A stretch of DNA of 64,000 nucleotides, taken from assembly GCA_026936325.1 (NCBI GenBank), contig JAPTHN010000012.1:39876537-39940536 (forward strand), in the 5' to 3' direction. The translations under genes and the position numbers were made by a program. Positions 55,664 through 64,000 of the stretch are shown in pieces; the stretch's first letter is position 1; each line of letters begins with the position of its first letter. Under the pieces are notes generated by a model. The model ran no database searches. It saw only the letters and a list, made by a program, of their open reading frames with translations, and was not told the DNA's origin. This DNA comes from Platynereis dumerilii. Its lineage: Eukaryota > Annelida > Polychaeta > Phyllodocida > Nereididae.

Positions 55664-56755
55664 ACATAGGCTGCGCAGCAGCAAACCTTCAGCGAATAAC
55701 ACATTTAGAAGATTACAATTACATCATAAAATTGGTGTGTTTACCAAATTCCGTATATTATAGGTATGCAACAGTGGTCGAGTAATGGCGTTCTATTATC
55801 TGTTATTTTCCTGCTGCCCTGCGATCTACTGTGTGCTTGCCGTGGTTTGTAAAAGCAGGGAAAGGCCTTATTATACTAATTTACTTATATTATGGTACGG
55901 TTTTATGCATGCACCAATTTTTTCCGATCATTCAAAAAGTGTTAAATACAAGTCAAAAAGCACTGCTACATTTTATAGGTGATACGTGTAGGAAATGGCA
56001 TTGCTGTATATGCAATAGTGGGCACGTTTTGGCTCCTATAAGAAAACAAGTATTTTTAATATTTTTTCTCAATATTACAAAAAGTATAGAATATGTATCA
56101 GTCAGACCATGAAAAGGCACAACTAAACCACATAAGTCATATGTGTACCAAACTTTATCCATGTACATGCAATAGTGACCAAGTCATGGGCCAGAAACAA
56201 AAATATATTTTTTCTCTTTTTTTTCAATATTTCAAATAGCATTTAATATTTTCCACCAGACCTTTCAAGAGGCACAACTAGACCTTATGGGCCATGTGTG
56301 CCATTTACATGCAATAGTGACCGAGTCTCAGCCCAAAAAATTAAAAAAATACATATTTTTCTATTTTCCAAATTTTTGCAAAAAGTATAGAATATCCATC
56401 AATGAGACCATCAAAAGGCACAACTAGACCATATAGGCCACATCTGTACCAAATTTCATAAGTGCACATGCAATAGTGACTGAGATTTGGCCCGGAAACA
56501 AACAAAAAACAATTTTTATATTTTCTCAATTATTTCAAAAGGTATTGAATATCTATCAATTAGACCATCAAAAGGCACAACTAGACCATTCAGGCTATCC
56601 AAATTTCATCCATGTACATTCAATAGAGGCCGAGTGCTGGCCCGGAAACGATCTATCCGCCCGCCCCCGACCGCCCGCCCAAGCCCGGCGGACGGACAAC
56701 ATTTTTACCCAAGTGATTACAATACCTTCTTCGAACTTCGTTCGCTGAAGGTAAA
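55664..56755 (+). mobile_element. Pearl/Helentron-like element, complete
   Basis: It starts ACATAGGCTGCGCAGCAGCA then ACCTTCAGCGAA, and ends TTCGAACTTCGTTCGCTGAA followed by GGTAAAAA. The start and end carry the short inverted pair CTTCAGCGAA/TTCGCTGAAG, and the end has a CGAAC-GTTCG hairpin. Next to it is a G/C-rich stretch (CCGCCCGCC). The body holds about four tandem units of about 157 bp marked by 'gcaatagtg'. It provides the empty-site version of the insertion seen in the 18,541 copy. Non-coding. Confidence 0.7.
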
Positions 56756-57059
56756 AAGTTACAGTTGGGCGTTTTCATGTAGATCAGTCCAGAGCAACCA
56801 GGCATGGACAGCGGCAACCGCTAAAATGTCCATGCACTGGTGCTCTGGAAAGTCAAGACAGTCATTTCGGTGCCCATGCAATAGTTATTTGCAGTCAAGA
56901 ACAGTTATAAAAAATTGCATAATAAGCTAATTGAGTCAACAGATGTAGTCTTATGTACGTATTCGATGACATAGTAGATGTGATATCAGGAACATAAAGT
57001 TAATCAGAGTACATACACAGGGGCATGATTGTGTGAGCATATGAGATGTTTTACCTGGT
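56756..57059. other. Intergenic, nothing recognised
   Basis: No coding or repeat signal identified. Confidence 0.35.
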
Positions 57060-57930
57060 TCATACATCAGCTTGCTGCAGGAATTTACCCTGACTCATTA
57101 ACAATTTGGCCTCTTTACCTTTCATTATTGCTACAAATTTACTTATGTTGTCTAGTGTTTGAAAATTATCTATAAATCTTGTTGCAGGTGAAAAAAGTTC
57201 ATTCCTATAAATTGAGTTATTCAGACAAACGATAAGGCAGTGTGTCTCATCTTCAACTACATTTGAAGTGCATTTCACACAGATTCGATCCTCCGTAGGG
57301 ATTTTTGGCTTATGAGGCCATCCTGTTTCAATGCATAAGCTTTGCAAACTAGTTCTAGATCTCGCAAGTTTTACTGCCATTTTTCGAGTAAGCTTAAGGA
57401 GTAAATATGGCTCTAATCGGCAGTCAGTTTTATACAGTTTATATGTTCTCAGTTTTGGCTGCTGTTCACTATCGTTTATTGACTCAATTAGTGTTGTCGG
57501 TTCAGTTTCAAATAGTTTCAGTTTGAAATTATTGCTCATGTAGTCAGGTTTTCAGTCTGAAGTGTTTTGGATGTCACATTCCATACCACAACTGTCTAGT
57601 AATTGAGATAACCTTCCGATCCAATTATTTTTAAAGCCATCTCAATGCATCTCTTTTTGGACTAGCAGACATTTCTTAAGAATTTTTTCATTTGACATTT
57701 TTTCTATTTTGGTCTAATAATTAACCATTCGTATTTATTGCCTGACATGCAGCGGAAACCTACCGGTCTCACCATACACTGCTAGTGACTGCTAGTGACG
57801 GAGTTTGTTTTCTTACCCCTAACACATTTTTCAGGTACCCAAGTTGCAGATTTTCAAGATCACTAACAGCCTTCACATCAGTCCATTTTTCACTGTTGTA
57901 CTCTAAGATAGGGCCTGGTGCACCTAAGAC
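57060..57930 (-). mobile_element. LINE C-terminal relic with zinc-finger-like end
   Basis: On the minus strand, ILEYNSEKWTDVKAV, LENLQLGYLKNVLGVRKQTP (about 57,790-57,920) and VYGETGRFPLHVRQ precede a 159-codon open part (57,060-57,539) with LRTYKLYKT, RTSLQSLCIETGW and CVKCTSNVVEDETHCLIVC. This order is the C-terminal domain of LINE RT proteins, with a C-x2-C...H-x4-C motif near the end. The RT core is absent. There are stops between the two parts. Confidence 0.75.
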
Positions 57931-58218
57931 GTGACATTTGGTTTAAAAAAAAATTTTCTAGGAAGTGGCCGTTTTAATGTTGAATTCAGATCAAATAATT
58001 AACATTAATTCAAGCAAAAAAACTTCTCAGTCTCTGACGACCTCAGAAATTATATTCGGTCCAGTTTATATGCAACACAGTTACTTATTCATTGTATTGT
58101 GGCATTTTAATTGTGAATATAAGCAGAATATCCAACATTTTGGAAAAATGAAGCACCCTAGAAATACTTCCATCACACAGAAACTCCAAGCAAATATGAT
58201 TTATCTAATGATCTATTC

Positions 58219-59059
58219 CAGAGTCCGCGAAAAGTGCCGGTTTGCCGGTCAAAACCGGCAAAACTAGCGTGTGGCCGGCAAAAATACAGTGGCTACCTGC
58301 CCAAATGTCCGATGGTTATGCTGAAGAATCAATGCATTGATACAGTAAGCAAAGCAATTAGCACAGGCTTTGAAATCTCCAGTGCAATTGACAAGCACCA
58401 ATGACACAAATTGGTTGACAAAAGTGTCAAATGGATTGCAATTAAGCATCAGATCAAGTGTCAATACCTCCACTGGTGAATTCCTCAAGATTGCAATTAG
58501 TACTTTTCATCTTAAGGAAGTATTTTTATGTTTTTGCACAAAATTGCAAGGTTGCGACAGTTAACAGGGATTCAGACAGGATTTCTGCAATGCCCAATGA
58601 AATACACATAAATGTAACTGTAACTATCATGAAGGACTCCCAACTGATTGACTTCATTCAATAAGAAATATGTACATGCTTGTTAATATTCAAGAAGTCT
58701 TTAGTTAGAATTTCATTAGGACAGCACAGAAACTTATTTTCGGTGTGCTCCTTCCTATTGCAATAATACCAACAAAGTTATATTCAATACAAAATTTTTG
58801 AAATATTATGACATTTATTATATCAAATATTAAATATCATGTGTTTGTAATTAGGCCTATAAGTTTAACAAGCCTCAGCAATGAGTTAGTGGACTCCATT
58901 TAGGCCTATATGGTGACCAGTTTGTGTAGTAACTTTATGCGCCTTCTGTAAATGCACGAAATGAGAATTTGGGCAGGTAAAAATCAATTCGGGCAGGTAA
59001 ACTTCAGAAACTACCTGCCCGAATGTCCTGTACATCGAAAGCACTTTTCGCGGACTCTG
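58219..59059. mobile_element. hAT-type non-autonomous element, 841 bp
   Basis: The ends CAGAGTCCGCGAAAAGTGC and GCACTTTTCGCGGACTCTG are perfect inverted repeats. The 8-bp direct repeat ATCTATTC flanks both sides (58,211-58,218 and 59,060-59,067). CAGAG ends with an 8-bp duplication are the mark of hAT elements. A second motif, CTACCTGCCC(A/G)AATGTCC, occurs near both ends in the same orientation. No transposase is encoded; small open frames inside are not recognised. Confidence 0.92.
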
Positions 59060-59067
59060 ATCTATTC

Positions 59068-59620
59068 TGATGAATTAGTTGATATGCTCAATTAAAATAG
59101 TTGATTTTACTATTTATACAAAGATATGATCAATTTCTCATGTCTCAATCAAATAGAAATACTGCTTTTTGGCTAACCATCCCTCCCTTGCAAATTTTCA
59201 CTATTCCAAGAGTTCACTCATTAAACAGTAACTGAGGCCATGATATCGAATTGAAATATTCCAAAAATCGATTTTACCTGTTCTTCTTATCAGGTCTTGT
59301 TATAATATAGTCACCAGACAAAATCCCATCAGTCTTGTAGAATAGCTACTTATGTGAGGCGTTATGGTTGGGACAAAAACGTTATGGTTGGGACACTTTC
59401 ATCTTCACAATACTGTTCATGAAGTATTCCAAGCAACCAAAAAACCTAAAGTGCAATGGATTGTGTGTGTATCAAGGAAACTCAGATTTAGGACATAGCT
59501 TTCTAAAACATTTATTAGAGAAGTACTTGGTAGGAGATTACCTTGTTGTTTTCACCATTATGGTTGGGACACACAAATATTGAGTAATACAGATACTTTG
59601 AGGAGTGTATAATTTCTTTC
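59068..59620. other. Intergenic, nothing recognised
   Basis: No coding signal. The phrase 'gttatggttgggacaaaaac' is repeated once at about 59,361 and 59,379, with a third short match at 59,560. Confidence 0.35.
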
Positions 59621-59624
59621 TGCA

Positions 59625-59965
59625 GTTCTGCAGTTCTGCAGTTCTGCAGAAAAAAAGTGCAGAATTCTGCAGTTTCCAAAAAAGTGCAGAATTATGCAAA
59701 AAGAGTGCAGAATTCTGCAGTTTCCAAAAAAAGTGCAGAATTCTGCACAAAAAGTGCAGAATTCTGCAGTTCTGCAAAAAAAGTGCAGAATTCTGCAGTT
59801 TTCAAAAAAAGTGCAGAATTCTGCAGTTCTGAAAAAACAATTGCAGAATTCTGCAGTTCTGCAAAAAAAGTGCAGAATTCTGCAGTTCTGCAAAAAAAGT
59901 GCAGAATTCTGCAGTTCTGCAAAAAAAAGTGCAGAATTCTGCAGTTTCAAAAAAAAATGCAAGAA
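59625..59965. repeat. Palindrome-based array, about 29-bp unit
   Basis: About 11 units of GTGCAGAATTCTGCAGTTCT-GCAAAAAAA with A-run length variation. Most units contain GCAGAATTCTGCAG. Because the motif lacks stop codons on either strand, Cys-rich open frames appear in several frames; they are by-products. Confidence 0.93.
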
Positions 59966-59999
59966 GCTGCAGAATTCTTCAGTTCTCCAGCTCTCTGCA

Positions 60000-60790
60000 T
60001 GATTTCTGAACCTCTGTTACTTCCTGTAGTTTATTGCAATAAATTTAAAAGTTCAGACCTCTTGACATAGGGCTTGTCGCTACCAAGGAAACATTGGTTT
60101 AGGGCGGGTTGTTGTTTGGGGGAACACGGTTTTTGGTAGTCCTCTGTCACTGCAGCGTTTCTGTAATTCTGCAATAAATTCTGCAGTTTGGGAAGTGAAA
60201 TTGCAGAATTCTGCAATTCTGCAATAAATTCTGTAGTTTGGGAGGAAATTGCAGAATTCTGCAATTCTGCAATAAATTCTGCAGTTTGGGAGTGAAACTG
60301 CAGAATTCTGCAATTCTGCAATAAATTCTGCAGTTTGGGAGTGAAACTGCAGAATTCTGCAATTCTGCAATAAATTCTGCAGTTTGGGAGTGCAATTCTG
60401 CAATATATTCTGCAGTTTGGGAGGAAATTGCAGAATTTTGCAATTCTGCAATAAATTCTGCAATAAATTCTGCAGTTTGGGAGTGAAACTGCAGAATTCT
60501 GCAATTCTGCAATAAATTCTGCAGTTCCATGCAGTATTTGTGAACCTCTGGTATTTAATCCAGCTTATCAATTGCAATGCATCTGTTAAGTTCAGACCTC
60601 TTCAACAAGGGTCTTGCCACTACCCAGGAAACGTTGGTTGGGGGGGGGGAGGAGTAGCGGTTCGGGGGTCGGGTTGGAGGTCTGGGGTTTTGATGCTCGT
60701 CTGTCCCTGCGGCCTTTCTGAAAAGTTTCTGCAGCAAAATCTGTAATTCTGTAGGAGACATGCAGCCTGGGAGGTTTTATGCAGTTCTGT
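60000..60790. repeat. Higher-order duplication: two spacers around the central array
   Basis: Positions 60,000-60,155 and 60,537-60,730 are homologous ('tctgaacctctg', 'gttcagacctctt', 'aggaaac(a/g)ttggtt', then a gcctttctg-like end). Array plus spacer is therefore the larger repeated block. Confidence 0.75.
60160..60535. repeat. Palindrome-based array, about 49-bp unit
   Basis: About 7-8 units of GCAGAATTCTGCAATTCTGC-AATAAATTCTGCAG-TTTGGGAGTGAAACT. It shares the GCAGAATTCTGCA core with the 29-bp arrays but has a different spacer. Present in reverse orientation at 62,430. Confidence 0.92.
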
Positions 60791-60799
60791 CGGAAACTG

Positions 60800-61050
60800 A
60801 AAAATTCTGCAGTTCTGCAAAAAAAGTGCAGAATTCTGCAGTTCTGCAAAAAAAGTGCAGAATTCTGCAGTTCTGCAAAAAAAGTGCAGAATTCTGCAGT
60901 TCTGCAAAAAAAGTGCAGAATTCTGCAGTTTCCCAAAAAAGTGCAGAATTCTGCAGTTCTGCAAAAAAAAGTGCAGAATTCTGCAGTTCTGCAAAAAAGG
61001 TGCAGAATTCTTCAGTTTCCAAAAAAAAATCTGCAGTTCTGCAGCTCCCT
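60800..61050. repeat. Palindrome-based array, about 29-bp unit, second copy
   Basis: About 8 units as at 59,625-59,965. The sequences after it (CATGATTTCTGAACCTCTGT at about 61,051) and after the first array (about 59,998) match, so each array is followed by the same kind of spacer. Confidence 0.92.
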
Positions 61051-61094
61051 GCATGATTTCTGAACCTCTGTTACTTCCTCCAGCTTATTGCAAT

Positions 61095-61240
61095 TAGACC
61101 CCGGAGTCAGTCAAGTCATAATAAGATGACTGACTTGATGTTCCGTGATCGACTTGACTTGACTGACTTAGTTGACTCAGTCATCATGTCTGACTTGACT
61201 TGACTTAGTATGAAGTTGGCTGACTAATTAGCTTAGGCAG
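61095..61240. repeat. Degenerate (TTGAC)n stretch
   Basis: Pentamers TTGAC/TGACT recur in both orientations, with further copies at 61,520-61,537. Low-complexity DNA. Confidence 0.7.
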
Positions 61241-61734
61241 TTAAATCAACAAGAAAACATTGTAAAGCTGGGAAATAACTTTGTTTGATACCCGGGGTTT
61301 GATACTCATTTTCAAGTGTGGCCAATTTCTGAAAAAAAGGCTTTGATGAAAAGCTGCACACAAATGATTTACAATGGTACAGTTCGGTCCAGAGTCATCC
61401 TATTTTTATGATTTTAGCACCATTGGAATCGTCTCTTCGAGACGAATCCAACAATACCAAATATAATGGGGTGCTAAGTCGGCGGCTTGAAATACAACTG
61501 ACGACTTGGATTATCACATTGACTTGACTTGACTTTGAACAGTGCTCAGTGACTGGTGGCAGTGAGCCCCTAGTGGGATACCGGTATCCCACTGGTACGT
61601 ACCATTCGGGTCCCCCCCCCCCCCCAGGGAGCAGTTCTTTTTCCAAAATGAGGACAGTTGGATACTCTGTACCAGTTATACCATGAGTGGAGGCAGTATA
61701 TCCCTGGTATAGTCACCCAAGATCCAGTATATAT

Positions 61735-62150
61735 CCCAAGACCTGAAGGATGTTTATTTTGATACAGCAGGTTGTAAAATGATATTTTTGCTAGCTGACC
61801 GATTGCCGAAAAAAGTGCCGTACGGCAAAAAGAAACAACGACGGACAAGGACTGACAACTGTAGTAAATAGACCTGGTTGCAGGGTACCCATCACTTTTT
61901 TCAGAGTGAAATTTGGTTGAGAATTGACCGAACAGAGTGGCAAAACGTCCATAGCAGTTTATTTTGAAGCAGCACCTTGTAAAATGACATTTTTGCGAGC
62001 TGACCGATCGCCGAAAAACGTGTCGTACGGAAAAAAGAAACAACGACAGACAAACACTGTCAACTTCAGTCAATAGACCTGGTTGCAGGGTACCCACAAC
62101 TTTTTTCAGAGTGAAATTTGATTGAGAATTGGCCGAGCAGAGTGGTACAA
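61735..62150. repeat. Two tandem units of about 205 bp
   Basis: Unit landmarks GCTGACCGAT, GAAACAACGAC, ATAGACCTGGTTGCAGGGTA and CAGAGTGAAATTT occur in order at about 61,795-61,935 and again at about 62,000-62,140. Family unknown. A perfect GGGATACCGGTATCCC palindrome lies upstream at about 61,575. Confidence 0.85.
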
Positions 62151-62154
62151 TGAT

Positions 62155-62416
62155 GACCAATCCACAAGAAATTAACACATAAAGTGCTGCTCCCCACAAG
62201 GCAAACTAGCCCCCAGAAAAGTTCAGTGAAGTTGGCTCCCTGGATCTGGCTCCCTGGCAGCTCCCTGTGAAAGTGAAGATAGCTCCCTGAACTAGCTCCC
62301 CCCAGAAACGTGATAGTGGTGTTAGAATTAACAGACGTGGCTAAGGGCTGGGATTCCTTCATGGTAGGGTTCTCCTGCAGAGGAGGAACATACAAAAAGA
62401 AGAAGAAGAAGAAGTG
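62155..62416. repeat. Repeat ending in (GAA)n, partner near 21,790
   Basis: AAGTGCTGCTCCCC and an AGAAGAAGAAGAAG tail are shared with 21,790-21,880. The arrangement is SINE-like, but no pol III boxes were found. Confidence 0.4.
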
Positions 62417-62429
62417 GCTCTCTTCTTTA

Positions 62430-62715
62430 TTGCAGAATTGCAGAATTCTGCAGTTTACTCCAAAACTGCAGAATTTATTGCAGAATTGCAGAATTCTGCA
62501 GTTTCACTCCCAAACTGCAGAATTTATTGCAGAATTGCAGAATTCTGCAGTTTCCTCCCAAACTGCAGAATTTATTGCAGAATTCTGCAGTTTCCTCCCA
62601 AACTGCAGAATTCATTGCAGAATTCTGCAGTTTCCTCCCAAACTGCAGAGTTCATTGCAGAATTGCAGAATTCTGCAGTTTCACTCCCAAACTGCATAAT
62701 TTATTGCAGAATCTG
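62430..62715. repeat. Palindrome-based array, 49-bp unit, inverted copy
   Basis: About six units of TTGCAGAATTCTGCAGTTT-CACTCCCAAACTGCAGAATTTA, the reverse complement of the 60,160 array. Confidence 0.92.
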
Positions 62716-63329
62716 CAGCTGCAGGAAGAAATTTAAATGTACTGGATACTTTTATCAACCATTAAGCTAATACACAGTGGCAAATGGATACTCCATGGTC
62801 AGAAGTAATGTATAAACAATGTTTTTACAGAGAAACTGGTTTCTATGAGTTATTTCTTCTTCGCATAAATGGCCAATGCAGACAACACTCTGAAAAAATG
62901 AAAATTTTGCTTCATTTGGGCCATTCAGTTTGCTCAATTTTTTATATGTCTAATTTCAGATATTTATGGATCAAAACACTCCTTCAACCACCTCAGATGT
63001 TTTATAAATACGTAGTAATACAATATTGATGCAAAATGTGGGCAGTATTTTTGTCTCATGTCTAAGAATAAATTGTTTTTGAGGATGTCACGCTAAAATC
63101 TTGCATTTTCAGCACATTTTCGTTAATGTTTTGGATGATATCTCAGCTAATAATGATCCGATTTGAGTAAAAATTTGAAATATATAGAGATTATAATGTA
63201 CCAGATAGAACACCATACAGAACTGTTCTTTCAATGAAGTTGGGAAACCACAGCGACCATCTTTCCGTTGGCTTCAAAATAAAAAGTCAGAAGGTGAACC
63301 AGGCCATAGGTAAAATATAGGTATCAAAC
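62716..63329. other. Intergenic, nothing recognised
   Basis: AT-rich sequence with short open frames lacking family resemblance. Confidence 0.35.
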
Positions 63330-64000
63330 CAGAGTCAGCGAAAAGTGCCGGTTTGCCGGTCAAAACCGGCAAAAATAGCGTGTGGCCGGCAAAAATACAG
63401 TGGCTACCTGCCCAAATGTCCGATGGTTATGCTGAAGAGTCAATGCATTGATACAGTAAGCAAAGCAATTAGCACAGGCTTTGAAATCTCCAGTGCAATT
63501 GACAAACACCAATGACACAAATTGGTTGACAAAAGTGTCAAATGGATTGCAATTAAGCATCAGATCAAGTGTCAATACCTCCACTGGTGAATTCCTCAAG
63601 ATTGCAATTAGTACTTTTCATCTTAAGGAAGTATTTTTATGTTTTTGCACAAAATTGCAAGGTTGCGACAGTTAACAGGGATTCAGACAGGATTTCTGCA
63701 ATGCCCAATGAAATACACATAAATGTAACTGTAACTATCATGAAGGACTCCCAACTGATTGACTTCATTCAATAAGAAATATGTACATGCTTGTTAATAT
63801 TCAAGAAGTCTTTAGTTAGAATTTCATTAGGACAGCACAGAAACTTATTTTCGGTGTGCTCCTTCCTATTGCAATAATACCAACAAAGTTATATTCAATA
63901 CAAAATTTTTGAAATATTATGACATTTATTATATCAAATATTAAATATCATGTGTTTGTAATTAGGCCTATAGGTTTAACAAGCCTCAGCAATGAGTTAG
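63330..64000. mobile_element. hAT-type element, second copy, cut by the window end
   Basis: It starts CAGAGTCAGCGAAAAGTGC and follows the 58,219 copy almost base for base (well over 95% identical by eye) to the window end. The right inverted end lies beyond the window. High identity between the two copies suggests recent amplification. Confidence 0.9.

Noticed and set aside
57965-58267. 100-codon open frame
   Set aside because: It crosses the left end of the hAT-type element, so it is not a conserved gene.
59625-61097. Cys-rich open frames of 70-165 codons on both strands
   Set aside because: They are by-products of short repeats lacking stop codons; the same peptide phrases appear in several frames and strands.
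61395-62395. Minus-strand open frames of 83-209 codons
   Set aside because: They cross a C-homopolymer and two tandem 205-bp units, and the peptide shows the same phrase twice because of the repeat.

Overview
The window looks like repeat-rich nuclear DNA of a marine invertebrate animal. Evidence: intron-poor C2H2 zinc-finger genes, an exon with a consensus splice acceptor and donor, LINEs of the CR1/L2 and related groups, tRNA-derived SINEs, mariner-like and hAT-like inverted-repeat elements, and elements built like the 'pearl'/Helentron repeats of marine invertebrates. An invertebrate deuterostome (echinoderm, hemichordate or amphioxus) fits best, but the sequence alone does not settle this. 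Host coding sequence is only about 5 kb of 64 kb; most of the rest that can be identified is transposon-derived.

Layout. 0-6 kb: an old LINE tail, a truncated zinc-finger copy, a zinc-finger relic containing a 20-bp minisatellite that grew out of its own coding sequence, and an intact 602-codon zinc-finger gene on the minus strand. 6-13 kb: a SINE with a perfect 15-bp target duplication, then an L2-like LINE with an intact 1016-codon endonuclease/reverse transcriptase ORF, preceded by about 27 copies of a 47-bp repeat that each carry a CCAAT box. 13-22.8 kb: no gene seen; a SINE, a mariner-like element with about 290-bp inverted ends, a pearl/Helentron-like element interrupted by a clean inverted-repeat insertion, and a long hairpin. 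22.9-25.1 kb: a second intact zinc-finger gene (586 codons, plus strand), paralogous to the first. Its stop codon abuts the decayed tail of another paralogue, which is split by a Harbinger-type MITE.

25-31.5 kb: gene-poor, with LINE/SINE scraps and hairpins. 31.6-47.7 kb: nested retroelements. A minus-strand LINE is split by a TA-flanked DNA element that carries a SINE. Beside it, an L2-like LINE copy is split at two points about 25 bp apart by a tandem LTR element (LTR-internal-LTR-internal-LTR, no pol seen) and by a nearly intact minus-strand LINE. 47.7-53.3 kb: an inverted-repeat element, a SINE, a 141-bp triplicate, and one large exon of an XK-related membrane protein gene with eleven coding repeats.

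53.5-64 kb: two pearl/Helentron-like elements facing each other, a LINE C-terminal relic, two near-identical hAT-type elements (the second runs off the window), and four arrays of short units built on the palindrome CTGCAGAATTCTGCAG.

How the parts relate. The zinc-finger genes and relics form one local family undergoing duplication and decay; both intact proteins share an acidic N-terminal region and the last fingers. The LINEs are the plausible enzyme source for the SINEs. The pol-less LTR element would need enzymes supplied by another element.
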